Below are positions 1 through 12,677 of a stretch of DNA of 64,000 nucleotides, in pieces. A model generated the notes under the pieces. It was not told the DNA's origin. It worked only from the letters and a program-made list of their open reading frames with translations, and searched no databases. Both the position numbers and the translations under genes were made by a program. The stretch is from Lonicera japonica (lineage: Eukaryota; Streptophyta; Magnoliopsida; Dipsacales; Caprifoliaceae). Each line of letters opens with the position of its first letter. Position 1 is the first letter of the stretch. Location of the stretch: positions 25,289,736-25,353,735 of the forward strand of contig CM038469.1 of NCBI GenBank assembly GCA_021464415.1, given 5' to 3'.

Positions 1-384
1 TTACAAGAGTATATAAAATACAAGGTGAGGTACCTAAATAAGGTAGGATAGCCTTGATTGCCTCAATCAAAGAGATTGCTTCAATCAAGGGGATCTTATT
101 CTAGACATATCAAAAATAGCAGATTAACAAAATGCTAAAATCATGCCCGTAATCTAGACAAAATCTAATACCCAAAAGAGCATTGCATATTTTTGCATGT
201 AATGTCATACAATATAAACCTAGTAATTCGGTCACCAAACGGGTAACGGTATTGGTAACAACATAATTGCTCAGGTTTAACAATTAATAGCATTTGTACC
301 GAATAAAAACTAAAAAAGAAGTGTATTTTTCTGTGGATATGCCTTTTCAATTGATTAACTACGAAGTATGAACATGATGACAGC

Positions 385-665
385 TTATAAGAGTTCGGAG
401 CATCCAATTTGCAATAGGTGGAGTAGCCCCTTATTCTTATATATTGCTTTAGAAGGATCTCATTTCCCAATGTGGTATTCATAGTCTCAACATGCCCCCT
501 CACTTGTGGCAAAATTTTGAGCCTAACACGTAGATTGTTTTATATTGGGTGAAGTGGAGCCCGTGTGGCCGTTGGGCCTTGACACAGTGAATAACCTTCC
601 CTCTGAAACCATATTAGAGTTCCGAGCATCCAACCAAAAATCAATTGGCAATGGGTGGAGTAGTA
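385..665 (-). mobile_element. TRIM-like miniature LTR retrotransposon, 5' LTR truncated (in the PAA2 intron downstream of exon 6)
   Basis: Read on the minus strand, a truncated 5' LTR (about 665-618) ends next to TGGTTTCAGAGG, close to the initiator-Met tRNA primer site TGGTATCAGAGC. About 120 bp follow without coding sequence, then a purine-rich tract (GTGAGGGGGCA, about 508-490), then a 3' LTR starting TGTTGAGACTATGAATACC at 489 and running to about 385. The two LTR parts share a GGATGCTC-GAACTCT-ATA core. Size and lack of genes fit a TRIM. The outer ends are uncertain. Confidence 0.55.
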
Positions 666-856
666 CAATCATACACGAGATAAAGTTGACAAGGTATACT
701 GTAAAAAGAGATTAACATTCACTTGAGTCATAAAAAATGAAGTAAAAATCGCACATAATAAGGTGCTAATTGCCAAATTGAAAAGATTTATATCATCAAT
801 TAACGAAGTCACTTTCCAAAATTGAAAAGCTCAGACGGAAAATTCAAAATGCTTAC

Positions 857-3800
857 ATCTATAGGTATAGTTTCTCCTGGCAAAACCAATACTGAGTCCC
901 CAACTCGAACATTATCAGTCGGGACTCCCATGCATATTGCGTCAGAGCTAAGCACGGAATCGGAGGAGGAATCACTTCCAGAGGGAGTAATCACAAGTCG
1001 AGACTGAGTGGATATTAGTGACTGCAGAAAGAACAGTTCTTCATTAGGAAAAAAAAATTCCATACATCATTACGTCCTCGAAATAAAAATACTCTGTCCA
1101 TCTCAAATCAAGTGCCTTATTTCCATTTTTGGCAAGTCCAAAATTAAGAGTCCTGTTTCTAACAATAGGCTACAATACAGTGTGATATTCCAACGCCCTT
1201 TTAGCTTTTACCTACAAATTAGGGTCTTATGTTCCTTTAAATATGCAACTGTGTATTTGGTAATTGTGTGAAACTTAGAGTTGAATTGTGGAATTTATTT
1301 CCGTTGTTTGCCCTATTATATTATTATGCTGCCGCCCATCATGCTTGCTCTATTGTGTATGTTGGGATTGTGTAGTACTTTTCAAGAATCTTCCATCTAT
1401 ATAACCATGATGTGTCTTTCCACTACGGTGCTTCTTACATTGTAGCCAACAAAGTTCAAATAAACCGCGCAAGGGAACTAGAAAAACCAAAACTTATGTA
1501 GTTTTGATTTGTTACTACCAAATATCAATAACAATTCACAAATGCATACATATGCCATTATCCTGCAATTTGTCAAATGGTAAAATAGTAACACATATTA
1601 TATACAATATTAGGATAATTGAAGAATAATGAACCAGTGTGGACCTTAGTAAGACAAGTGCAACGAACCCAAGATGAAGGTTTTGTTTTCCAGTAAAGGG
1701 ATTGATATAAGCATCATTTGCCACCAATGAATTACTAGATACAAAGCAAATCGTACTTACTAATAGTTCATTCATATCACTAGATGCCCTAATCCTGGCC
1801 CTCTCTTCCAAAGAACGTCCAAGGAGCACGAAACCAAGAAGCATGACCTGCATGCTAAAAAAAGTGCCCCTACATGAGAATTATATATATTTAAAAGATA
1901 AAATACTGAAAGGCATACACATCTAATTTCAAAAAAACAAATCGTCTCTGATACAGATAGTTTGGTGCATAAGAAAGCTAACATGATAAGAAGGTTAACT
2001 CTAGCACACAAAATAGCCTAAGACGCTAAATATCAAAATCGGCCTGACATACTAATACTAATTAATTAATTACCAAGGACACTTGGTCTTCAGCTTACAA
2101 GACTTCTTAAGGCCCATTGGCTTCAAACCCTATAATAATTATCTAACCAATTAAGAGTTTGACTACATACATTCTGTTTGCATGTCTAAGATGAATGCAA
2201 TGTATACCTAGATAGAGGTAAGTAGAAATTAATAATTTGATTTGTCAATAGCCATTTCAAAAAAGGAAAAGGATTCGTTTCAGCTAACGCCAATGTTAAC
2301 ATGCAATATCCCAAACAGGAAATTCAAAGTTTGACATCATAATATAGAATATCTTGGGGTCACTCGACCCAAAGCCAATAGTTTTGGGATGAATGCTCTA
2401 ATCTTAGTATGGTATCAATGTAGCCAGTATTTCGGCCCATTTTATCCAAGTCCCTAATATTATTCGTTCACATGTTTGCTTCAGCCACTCCACATATGAA
2501 TGTTGGAAAGATAGAGCTTAAACCATAATATATAAGATTGGGGCCTTGGGCCCCACTTCACCCATTGCTAATAGGCTTTGGCTTAGATGCTCCAACTTTG
2601 ATACAAACAATACTTTCAATTTATATCCATCAAATTGGAACAATTTAGAATTCATCCTTCCTCTTCAAGAATCAATATCTCCCGCAAAAGCATCTAGGAG
2701 AGTAAAGCATAATTCTGGTCTCTTACTATTTATTAGAATATTGGTCCCTGAACTTTCCAAATTTGATGAAAAGAAACTGTCAAAGTAACGCAATCAATGG
2801 CAAAGAACAACATTCTCCTTGTATTATTGAACAACATTCTCCTTGTATTATTGATTCATCCAAATGTTTCTTCAGCATTCACTTATTTGTATATGGAGGG
2901 GCATACAATGACTACGGTGTATATTTTAAATGATTGATCAATCTTCAAATTACACGCTTATGCAACATTGTAAACAAGTTATATGTAGCCAAAGGTGGGG
3001 AGCACATAGTTTAAGTAACTAGAACTGCTATTATCATTGCCTTGGATACAAGAACTAGTTAGTTTTAAGTTACAAGAATCATGAAAAAATGAAAATAAAA
3101 GATGCTATATTGAGAAGTAAATTAAAGAATAAGAGTAAAACAAACCGGTTCGTCAAAGAATGATGCATCCCATTGAAGTGCAGGGTTAAGAAGTGAGATC
3201 TACACAAGAACAAGAACTTATCAATGCTATGAAAAAATATGAGAGAAAGCAACTGGAATATCATGCAATACAATGAAATATCAAATTCAGCATTTACTAG
3301 ACTCACCGCACTTATTATAAATGCAGCCATGGATCCAAATCCGACTAGAGAGTTCATATTTGGCGAGCCCTTTGAGAACGCTCTTAGGCCATCCACAACC
3401 AACTCTGCAACAGATTTTGTGTTTCTTAATCATTGGGGTTTAAACTGAGGTTTAGATTTTACACAAAAGAGCTGCTTGTAACTTGCACCGCATGCAATTA
3501 AAGACTGGAAAGAAAAAATGCAAAAGGTTCTTCCGGTTTTATAATTTAACATATAGTTAAGAGATTTATGCAACTAATCTAAGTGGTACCTATTTACGCA
3601 ACTAATAAAGGGTGTGTTTTGATTCCAAGCATGGAACAAGGGTAGACAGAACTCTTTTATGCACAAGGCATAAATTTTACTAATGAGAAAAGGTCTTATA
3701 CAACATCCGGTGGTGGACAAATGCATTTGATGAAGAAGGCATCTAAGCATGTTTGTTGCATTTATTTTCTGGGTGGAAAAGATGTACTTCTTTCCTGTGG

Positions 3801-6800
3801 TGATGACATATTCCAACCTTTTCTTTTCGATTGCACACTTTTTCACCTAAATCTGAACTTTTGGCTGATAAAACTTTTCTAGCTTACCTTACATGGCGGA
3901 GAGATGAGCATTTTATGCCTAGAGTGCCCATCAATCCAGTGTTCCACGGAATTACGTGGAACTGATTTACCTGGAATATTTAGGCAATCTAACACCATTA
4001 AAAGGTGGATAACTACACATGTTCCAACAACTTTTCCCAAGTTTGCACGGACAACTTTGGGAATCAAACATACCCTAAGTGTTGCATGTACCAAAGTTCA
4101 GTATTATACTTGCAGTTCGTACAAATTGTAAAAGCATATTAACTTTCAGAAAGGGAAAGATAAAAGAAAAAATCTGCCAATTAGTGATAAACTTGTAACG
4201 CCCCGAATTTTTTTTAATTTTTTTTTTTTATAAGAAACAAGATTTCATTAATAACAAAAAAGTACAAACTGAGAGGGGACAAGGAGTCCACCAACAAATC
4301 ATATAATGTAACACCCTGATTTCCACCAAGGGTCAAAACTAGAGGCTAAAGCTCACGAGTAGTCAGATTTTTGCTAAAATGAATACTATTATTACAAACT
4401 TTATTTAAAACAAGAATATTATATTTCAACTACATATGTCATACATGTGAACATGGTATTATCCTCAAAATATTAAATTTGAACTACAAATTCTGATGGG
4501 TTTGCCAAACATGACCCAGGAACTGCTGCTATTGGTGGTGTTTTCAGACAACCAAATGGCTTCATGCTAGAGGGACTTTTTTCCTTAATGCATGGTATTG
4601 AGTTTTCCTGGCAAAGACGATGGCATGAGATCCAGTAATGGGGTCTCCGTCCCCCCTCTCTAACTAAACTGCCTTCTAAGTCACTCCAATCCCTCCTCCT
4701 TCGACCTTATTGAGTAGATGGAACAGCTGAAAATTGCCCCTATCTAAGATGCAGTTTTATGGATCCTGTGAGGCAACATGGTGGCTGACACTAGGCAAAT
4801 TGGGTCTTGCTCAATCCTGCCTTATATAGGGGTCCTCTACACTCAAGGAAATTATTAAACTGGTTTCCCATCGTCGCTCAAACATCCCCAACTAGGGTCA
4901 AATGGATGGTAGAGCTTGCAACTTTTCATGACTTGTCTTGGGTTTAGACAATGACTCTTTTGTCAGAGAGGTTCTCAGAGGCTAGTTTCTTCTTCCTAAC
5001 AGTGTTGGCTGGTTTAGTAATTTATTTTGTTTTGTGTCTTGTCTGTGGAAGGCCACAAGGTGGCTGACATGCTCTCTAAATTGGATCTTGCTCATTTTTC
5101 CCTTATGTGAGGGGATCCTATACTCCCAAGGAAATTGTTGAACTAGTTTCTCATGATCCTACAAACCTCCCCAACTACAAGTTCAGAATGCTTGGGCTTG
5201 CATCATTCCCATCGCACGAGCAGCCGGTTGTTGGACGACAACTCTTTTGGTTTAATTGTGTAGTTTGTTTGATGTATTGTCTGCTGGACTATCTCCTGTA
5301 AAGTATAGTCCATCTGATATACATCCCCTATATTGTAAGCTAGAGTGTGCCACTCGTATAAGGCAACACCTGCCAGTCCTATTTTCCTTTCTTTCCCTTA
5401 ATTCAAAGCCAATTTCACCCTTATTCTCGTAAGCCTAGGGGTGGGAGTTTGTTTATCCAAGATCTTCTTTTACTGTTGTTATATAACTCCTTAGTGCGCT
5501 GCCAGTCCTAGAGATTCATTATGTATATATGCTAAATGGATTAACTTTAGGCTAATACTTTTGTAAAACAAGTTTTGGCTTTTGCAAATACAAGCCTTCC
5601 AATAGAAGATTTTACCATCTACTTCTCTTTAACATCACATTCATTTAGCAAAAGTCGAAAATGATTGCCACAGTATGGAATTTCTCTCATTTATGTCAAC
5701 TCATCATTCACTCCAATGCTTGTTTTACATACTGTCAAAAATTAGATGACGAGCAATTACAAATATTTGCAAGATGACATTTGAGAGCAGGCACGTCTCT
5801 TACATTTCTTAATTGAACACCTATTTATTGTGCATGATAAGAGAAGTGGATCACTTTAAGTGAAACTAAAAAGTACCAACTTACCTCTTCCTGGTCCCAG
5901 TAGAGCCCCCAGAGCTAAACCACCTTTGACATACGAACTGTGAAGTAACTCCAAAAATAATCCTAAAATAGATACAAGAGTAAGCACATACATTAAGAAA
6001 AATAAGCAATTTAATGTCGTTAAGAAGGGCATTATTTCTTTGGCGCTTCTTCTCTATGGGAACAAAATCAAATTAATTTGACCTTAATTGCAGAAAACTA
6101 ATTCAAAACAGCAATTAAGGGGCATTTGGTTGCGAAAATTGTCTAATTTTAAAACTAGTTTACTTTCAACTAATTAATTATAAATTTGTGCATTTATAAA
6201 TAATTATATTCTAATTCATGGAATCTTTGGAAGACTTTATTTTGAATGTTAAGAGTAAAAACAAATCCTAAATTCCTCTATGTTATTTAAAATTTAGTAT
6301 GGAGGTATTAACATCAATAATAGAATTGGATTCCCTAGTTCTAGAATTAGGCAATTCTAAGTTTTGCTTGAAATGATTTAATTTATGCTTTCATGAATCA
6401 ACTTCATTTATCATATTTAATATTGTATGTTTGTTCAAATTTCACAATTAAACACAAATGAATGTACAAATTTTAAAATGTCTAATTTACAATTTGAGCG
6501 ACAAACTAAACGGACAAAACGATGCAGAAGCCAATTAAAATAATTCAATTCTAATTCATGGAATATTTGGAAGACTTAAATGAGAGTTTTTGAATATGTA
6601 AATAAAAAAAAACATGTCCAAAATTTATTGTTATTTAAAATTTTGTCCGAGGCATCAACATCAAGTCTAAACTTGAAATGACTTTATATGAATGTTGATG
6701 AATCAATTTCAATTATCGTATTTACAATTGAGCAATTTTCACAACCAAACACAAATAAATGTATAAAATGGAAGTTGCTCAATTGTAATCTGTCTAATTA

Positions 6801-7479
6801 ACAATTTCATAGACAAAACGCAATGCGGAAGTTGATGAAATGCATTACCGTGACCAACATGAATACCGAGAGAGTGCATAATGTGAGAAGCATGTGAACC
6901 ACAACAAAGCGCCACCAAAGTCCAAGCAATCGCCACTCGATTCCGGCTCTCCAATAGCAAATCCTCCTTCCTCGCCACAGTCTCCTTCCATTTCCTCACC
7001 TTCTCATCCACTCCCATCCCCGAGACCCTCCTCTTCGCCGGAAAACCACACTCCGTCAGCCTCCTCGCCAAATCCTCCCCCACACTCTCCGTACCTTCAC
7101 TCTCCGGTTGATTCAGCCGCACCGCCGCCGTCTCGGTCAACATGTTGACCACCGCAGAGTCGACTCTCCCGTCGGAGGCCAGTATCGACTTGACGCGTGT
7201 GACGCAAGCGCCACACATCATCCCGGTGACGTCAAGGAGCACTGGAGGGGGATCGTCTCTCTGAGATTCCGGCGATGTCGCCGGCGGCGGGGACCTGAAT
7301 TCGACGGCCTTGGCGGAAATGAGATTGGGAGATTTCGGAATGGAAGGCGGACGTAGAAGGCGCGTGGGGCGGCGCGTGGGAAGGAGAGGTGTGAAGTGAG
7401 ACCGGCGGCGAACATTGGAGTGGTAGGTGGAAGTGAAATTGGACTGAGAGAGATTGAATCGGAGTAGGGAAGATGTCAT
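857..7479 (-). CDS. PAA2: Chloroplast copper-transporting P1B-ATPase, PAA2/HMA8 type (first six exons, 3' part outside window)
   Basis: This gene encodes a thylakoid Cu(I) pump that supplies copper to plastocyanin (family knowledge). Exons read by eye: 7479-6849, 5962-5885, 3404-3307, 3199-3146, 1847-1761 and 1021-857. All have GT-AG borders and keep one frame for 371 codons. Residues 1-60 are rich in Ser/Arg/Pro and poor in acidic residues, like a plastid transit peptide. An HMA metal-binding domain follows, with GMMCGACVTRV at 86-96 (Cys89 and Cys92). Next come a membrane segment near 182-195, a His-rich stretch (HASHIMHSLGIHVGHG), and the conserved SPNMNSLVGFGSMAAF and GFVLLGRSLEERAR blocks typical of Cu-ATPases. 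The last exon begins the actuator domain and stops at GETIPID, just before the expected TGE loop. The DKTGT phosphorylation site and ATP-binding domain must lie left of base 1. The start ATG at 7479 is the first in the frame. PAA1/HMA6 is the nearest alternative; the exon motifs resemble PAA2 more. Confidence 0.93.
2325..2603 (+). mobile_element. Degenerate TRIM-like element in PAA2 intron
   Basis: A stretch ending ATGCTCTAATCTTAGTA (to 2409) is followed directly by TGGTATCAATG, matching the first eight bases of the tRNA-iMet primer site. A second, related stretch starts TGTTGGAAAGATAG near 2500 and ends GATGCTCCAACTTTGATA at 2603. The interior is under 100 bp and has no reading frame. This is the layout of a short LTR element. 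The two LTR-like arms are strongly diverged, so the call is tentative. Confidence 0.4.
4208..4305 (-). mobile_element. LINE 3'-end fragment with oligo-A tail
   Basis: On the minus strand the sequence runs through a TTTTTTGTTATTAATGAAATC block and ends in a run of A (poly-T on the plus strand, about 4208-4230). That is the usual 3' tail of plant L1-type retrotransposons. Its left side carries GTAACGCCCCGAATTTT, and a similar GTAACACCCTGATTT lies at 4310, so an LTR fragment may be mixed in. No coding sequence remains. Located in PAA2 intron 2. Confidence 0.4.
4490..5270 (+). pseudogene. RNase H-like (RVT_3 type) remnants, partly duplicated, LINE-derived
   Basis: At 4492 the plus strand reads SDGFAKHDPGTAAIGGVFRQ, the start signature of the plant non-LTR RNase H domain (family pattern DG-x-PG-x-A-x-GGV-R). 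The frame then breaks. At 4780-4850 and again at 5045-5260 two related blocks encode the usual C-terminal part (HKVADMLSKLDLAHFS in the second), each followed by a similar CTC-CCAAGGAAATT-TTGAACT stretch. Frameshifts and stops make it non-functional. It lies in PAA2 intron 2 on the opposite strand to the gene. Confidence 0.6.
6121..6762. mobile_element. Possible TIR element in PAA2 intron 1
   Basis: The left end GGCATTTGGTTGCGAAAATTG resembles the reverse complement of the right end (GTGTTTGGTTGTGAAAATTGC, about 6730-6755). The interior is AT-rich and non-coding, with two related ATTCTAATTCATGGAATNTTTGGAAGACTT blocks at 6210 and 6550. This fits a non-autonomous hAT- or Harbinger-like element. 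Target duplications were not resolved. Confidence 0.35.
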
Positions 7480-8631
7480 TGTGACTTGTAGAGAGAGAAA
7501 GAGGATTTGGATTAACGGAAAATAGATGTGTAGGAAATTAGGTGTATTTAGTTAAAATATGAATATATATATATATATAATATAATAATACAATTAAGAT
7601 TTAAGATACTATTATGGGTCACAAGTAGCAATGAAAATTTGTCGCTAAAAAAGTCGGTCAGCGTATAAAATAATTCATATAATATTCTTTCTCTTTATAT
7701 ATGAGCAAAATATTATACAAAAAGCTAATGAATATACTTTTTTTAAAAATAAATAAATTAAAAAAAATTTAAATCTCTCATTTAATCTTACAAATAAAAA
7801 AAACCCTCACTCACCCAATGAGTCAAACCATTAACCTTAAAAATAAGGGTGAAAGTTAACTACCATTAAGTCAACTCCTCTTCTCAAACACACTTTAAAT
7901 TATTAAACACGGTCTTAATTAAGGTAATATAGTTATACGTATGTAATTACTAGTGGATCATAAATCAATAGAAAATTTTTGGATCAACTTATCGTAAAAT
8001 ATTTTATACATAATACTTTCATATGAGTTAATATAAAAACGCTTTTAAAATATAGTATCTTCACTATTTAGATAAATTGTGATAGTTGTATATTATATTT
8101 AAAGAATAACATTATTATAAAAATAATTATATTTATTGTTAAAAATAATAAATAATTTTAAAAACATACTATATACTTTTTTTAAATTCTATTATAATCC
8201 GACAACAAAAATATTGCATGACAATATAGCTATCTTATTTAAATTGTAGCGCATATAATATTGAAATTATATTTTAATTTTTGAAAAGACAGAAGGGGAT
8301 AGAGAGAATTTGGATTAGGGGAAGGGGATTAGGTGGGATTAGTTTATTGATTTTCAACGGTATTCAACACGTGTTAAATGGCTTAAACTATATCCCCGTT
8401 TGGCTGTAAACTAATCAACAGCCTGGGCTCAGATTCTTTTAGGATTGCATGTAACATGTGGTCAAAATTGGGCGGAACTAGGTAGAAGATTTCAATTTTT
8501 ATTTATTCATGTATTTATTGTTTTTTTGTGGTACATAATAAATAAATAAATAATTCTTCATTCAGCTTGTCTTTATTCTTTAGTCATGACCACACATGAT
8601 CATCTAGTTTTATTTTAAGTTTTGAAAATAA

Positions 8632-8663
<32 letters not shown>

Positions 8664-8985
8664 TTGTTTGGTTCGAGGGTTACTCACGAGATGTTCGGAC
8701 TAATTTTCGCACACCTCTACTAATTTTTAATCGTGGTGTGTGGTTGTTGCTGGCCAAATATTATTTTAACAACACTAATAATCGACTTTAAAAGTTCCAA
8801 GTTAGTCTCAAGATTGTTCCAGTGATAATATTATATTATTGTGGTATATTTAAGTTATGAAAATAAATAAAATTCTTTCCCTTTTAAATTGTTTCTATTT
8901 TTTGAATGTCTCATTTTGTTTTTAGCACATAACTAGTGTACCAATCTTATTAGACCTTGCAAAATTAAAAGTTATTGAAAGATTC
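7480..8985. other. PAA2 upstream region, AT-rich, with (TA)n tracts
   Basis: The leader next to the start codon is GA-rich (GAGAGAGAAAGAGG). Further out there are TA microsatellites at 7566-7580 and 8632-8655 and long A/T-rich stretches. No coding frame or clear promoter motif can be named. Confidence 0.4.
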
Positions 8986-8993
8986 GATAAAAG

Positions 8994-9376
8994 AATGGTG
9001 GTGTTATTTACACCCCGTAAATTTGTCATAAACACCCTCTTCAAAATTTAACTAAAAACACATTTTAACACAACCTTATTTATCACAAACACCTCCTTTT
9101 ATTACCTGATGTTAGGTGAGTACTTGGCAACATACTCTCCTCATGTAAGTTGAGTTTATGTAAGTGCACTCACCTGTCATAGTCTTATTTGAAAAACACT
9201 CAAGTAATTCATTGCCTGATGTTAGGCGAGTTATTACAAACAAACTATCTCAAAATAGAGCGAGTGTGTACATCTGCACTCACCTCTCATTGGGCAAGTC
9301 TTAAGAGTGTTAGTGATTAAAAATTTACTTTTAAAAATATTTGTGACAGATATAGAGGATGTAAATAATACCGTCC
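8994..9376. mobile_element. MITE, unsplit copy (about 380 bp)
   Basis: The left end GGTGGTGTTATTTACACCCC mirrors the reverse complement of the right end (GGACGGTATTATTTACATCC, ending near 9376). The inside carries two CCTGATGTTAGGYGAGT repeats and two CTGCACTCACCT-like blocks, and no ORF. The same sequence recurs at 30761-31086 plus 38572-38632, which proves it is a dispersed element. Superfamily not certain. Confidence 0.65.
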
Positions 9377-9565
9377 TAAAAAAAGATGGGACAATTAAAA
9401 AAAAGGTCTTATTAGAGAAAGATTTTCACACTAAAGCCAATGAATAAATTTTTTGTAAATAAATGGCCTATTTTTTATTTTATTAATAATATGACATGTG
9501 TTTTTTTTTCATTATAAAATGACATCCCAACCCTTAAAATAAACTAAAAAATACCAATATGCATT

Positions 9566-9800
9566 AAAATATGGATTGTAATATGAACTTTGCAGTCCAT
9601 ATTTTACTACAATATGAACTTTGCAGTTCATATTTTACTGTAATATAAACTTTGCAGTCCATATTTTTGGTGTAAAGTTTATATTGCAGTCCATATTTTA
9701 CTGCAATGTGAACTTTGCAGTCCATATTTCTAGTGCAAAGTTCATATTGCAGTCCATATTTCACTGCAATATTCATATTTTTTGTGCAAATTTCATAAAG
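9566..9800. repeat. Tandem array of 31-bp and 63-bp units with internal inverted symmetry
   Basis: Units resemble AATATGAACTTTGCAGTCC followed by ATATTTTACTGC. The first two are about 31 bp. Then two 63-bp composite units follow, each holding AAACTTTGCAGTCC and the inverted GTAAAGTTTATATTGCAG. The array keeps open frames on both strands, but these only reflect the repeat (recurring KYGLQ and MDCK peptides on the minus strand). I see no gene. Confidence 0.7.
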
Positions 9801-10400
9801 ATGGGATAATTTAGGTAATATATAATATGTTTTTATTAATTAAATGATATTTAAATTTATTCAAATACCTTCATTTAAAATATAAAATAAAATAGGCCTT
9901 TTACACTAATTACCAATTAAAAATAGGCCCTTCATTCAAAAAAATATTATTCATTGGAGTTTTGATAAAAATCAATGTGTAATAAGACCTTCTACCTAAT
10001 TTTTAGAAAAAAGATTCGGCCGATTCAAAGAATGAAGTATTGACACTTAGTAGTATAACCTAGAAATAAATTAGGTAATCAAAAATATCTTTAGTGCTTT
10101 TTTAATAAAGGACACAATTAATACTCTATTTCCATTAAAGGATAATAATTTTAAAGGATTATTTTAGAGGACAAAATTCAAAAACACCTGATTTAATTAT
10201 TTATGGATAATTTTACAATTAAATATACCATAATAGTATTGTTCCTAAATGCCCTTATTAAAGTATACATCTAAATAAATTGAATTACTTAAAATCATGA
10301 TGCAATATTTAACTATCCGATTGACGAAATATTTAAATTCAAATATAAATTCTATCGCTATGCATTTAAAATGTAACAAAAAGTCAACAAACATAATTTG
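9801..10400. other. AT-rich spacer, no gene seen
   Basis: Short A/T runs and no open frame of note. The ends of the flanking array and SINE are the only structure seen. Confidence 0.4.
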
Positions 10401-10410
10401 CCAATTATGA

Positions 10411-10558
10411 GGAGAGGGGTTGGCCTAATGGTAGGCAACCTCCACCCTTGTCTTGAGGTCAAGGGTTCGACTCATGGGGTGGGAGGGGAGGGTTTTTCTT
10501 TATTTATAGGATTAAGAGAGAGATTTAGACCTCCCTTAATTTAAAAAAAAATAAAATT
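10411..10558 (+). mobile_element. tRNA-derived SINE with target duplication
   Basis: A pol III A box TGGCCTAATGG (10421-10431) and B box GGTTCGACTC (10464-10473) stand about 32 bp apart, as in tRNA-derived SINEs. The element ends in an A-rich tail (10542-10555). Flanks CCAATTATGA (10401-10410) and CCAATTATAA (10559-10568) match at 9 of 10 positions and look like the target site duplication. A diverged copy lies at 11131. Confidence 0.75.
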
Positions 10559-11130
10559 CCAATTATAACTTACACGTTTAAAATTTAAATAGTGGACAAA
10601 GAGCAATCATTAAGCTTTTAATCTCAAATATATTTATGAAAGAAAAATAAACATCAATAATGGCTAGAGAATTATATTTATACATATTACTACTACTACA
10701 AATAATAATCATAATAATAATAATAAAAAAAAATGGTCAAACGAACACAAGAAGAAAATGACTGAATCAGAACATAAAAGATGTTATATCTAAATGAACA
10801 CAAGAATAATATTATTGCACGATTCAACCAAAAAAAATAAAATGCCTAAACCAAAAAAAAAAGGATATAATATATCTAATTGACCAAAAAATATATTAAT
10901 GATAAGGCATGAAAAACTCAGGAAAATAATATGATTTATAGGCTTATGTACTTCTTTCTTTTACTAACAAATACAAACTCTTCAAAAAATCAACACAAAA
11001 TAATAATATTGCACTTGAAAGAGGATTGGCAAAAACTCTTCAAAAAAATTATCACTATATCTTTATATCCATCTTTCTCTCCCTAATAACTCTAAACACC
11101 CATATTAGCATACTCCAATAACTATAAACG

Positions 11131-11255
11131 CCCAGTGATAAGCAACTTCTACCATTATCTTGAGGTCAATGGTTCTACTCATGAGGTGGGAGGGAAGATT
11201 TTTTTTATTTATAAGATTAAGGGAGATAATTAGACCTCTTTTAATTTTTTTAAAG
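11131..11255 (+). mobile_element. Older diverged copy of the same SINE
   Basis: AAGCAACTTCTACCATTATC, TTGAGGTCAATGGTTCTACTC and ATGAGGTGGGAGGGAAG align with the SINE at 10411, as does the shared ATTTATAAGATTAAGGGAGA tail. The A box is lost and the B box is decayed (GGTTCTACTC). No clear target duplication. Confidence 0.6.
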
Positions 11256-11510
11256 CTAATATAATCATGAAGTAGGGTTTTTGATGATCAACAAGTTGAA
11301 AAGCAAATTAAAAAAAAAATGAAGGGATCGGAGGGGAAGATAAATAAATGGAGGCCTTGAGAGATTGAAAAAGGGTAGCGCTGCTTTACTCATATGTCTG
11401 ACACGAGAATCAACCATTTGACAATCAGATCCACACTTGCTTTAATCTTTAAAAAGTTGATTTAGAAAATGTCGTCAAATTATCAAAGAAGAATTAGTGC
11501 TTGGTATCGG

Positions 11511-11984
11511 TAGGGGCGGCAAAAAAAACTAATCCATCATGTTATCGAACCGATCCGAATTATTTGGAGTAGTTTTGGGGCAAATTTTTTTAAACCGGTT
11601 CAGTTTTAGGTTTTAAAAATAAATCGCCGCGGGTTCGGTTTTTTTTTAAAAAAAAAAACGCTCCGCCCCGCCCCGAATATATATATAGAAATATTATTTT
11701 ATATAAATAATTATATAAATAATAGATAAAAATATATATATTATTTTTGAAGAATGAATACTTAATTTGTTTGAAGTTTAATTGTGTGTCTAGATTTAAT
11801 GTCTAAAATTTATTTTTAGCTCAAAATAATGATTATTCGGGGCGGGGCAGTTCGGATCGGTTAACCGTAAATTAATTTGGATCGTTTTGGTTTCAAAACA
11901 AAAAAACCGTTACGATTTTGGTTTGGAATAAAAAAATGCAGTTCGGTTTCGGGTATAAGCAAAACCGTCCCGTTGCCATTCTTA
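11511..11984. mobile_element. hAT-type non-autonomous element
   Basis: The left terminus TAGGGGCGGCAAA resembles the reverse complement of the right terminus (TAAGAATGGCAAC), matching the TAGGGGTGGCAA ends of plant hAT MITEs. The interior has GGTTCGGTTTT and GGGGCGGGGC/GCCCCGCCCC-type blocks near both ends. Eight-base flanks GGTATCGG and AATAACGG agree at five positions, as expected for an old 8-bp duplication. Confidence 0.55.
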
Positions 11985-12677
11985 AATAACGGAGATCTAT
12001 GCCTATAGTAGAGGTAGAGTTGGGGATTTGGTAGTGGGAAGCTTTTCGGACTGCTCTGTTGCTAATTGATGTGAAAAGATTTGATAATAGGGAATTTGTT
12101 TTATTACTTTTTACTATTAGTGTAATAAGGATTGGATTTAAGGTGTAAAGATCAGAGATGATAGTGTTTGGATAGAGATTTTTCTCTCTCCAATATACGT
12201 AAGAGCAAAGAGGCCAAGAGAGAGTTTTTTGCAAGATAAGGCAAGGTTTTTAATTCAACTAAATAGAAAGCACAAATAAATTGTGAAATAGAGATGGAAT
12301 CTTACACAATTACATATATATTACAACACTACAAAAAATGAGGATATTCACTAACTACCTAAAGGCTAAAAGAGAGATTGCATATATTTTTGTATAAATG
12401 AAATAAAAAAATGTATTGTCCTTAATAAAAAAATTTGGAATTGAATCTAATGATAAAAAATTGGCATCCTATATTAAAACCGGTCTAGATATATTGTCCT
12501 TTCATTCTAATTTTCTAAACATGTTTTACTAAAAATTGAATTTGGTAAATTTTAATAAGAAAAATATAAATGCAATTTCATATAAGATGGATTTTAATGA
12601 TCTGCCGCTACAAACATAGTTTAATAAGTTCATTTGAGAAAGTCCATGAACTTTTAAAAATGGGAAGTTACAGTAAT
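11985..12677. other. AT-rich spacer
   Basis: The minus-strand frame at 11893-12234 overlaps the hAT element's GC-rich end and has no domain I recognise. The rest is low-complexity A/T sequence. Confidence 0.35.

Noticed and set aside
6894..7356. Two plus-strand frames over PAA2 exon 1
   Set aside because: Antisense shadows of a GC-rich coding exon.
9566..9800. CRISPR-like direct repeats
   Set aside because: Plant nuclear DNA, units contiguous with no unique spacers and with inverted copies; a tandem array.
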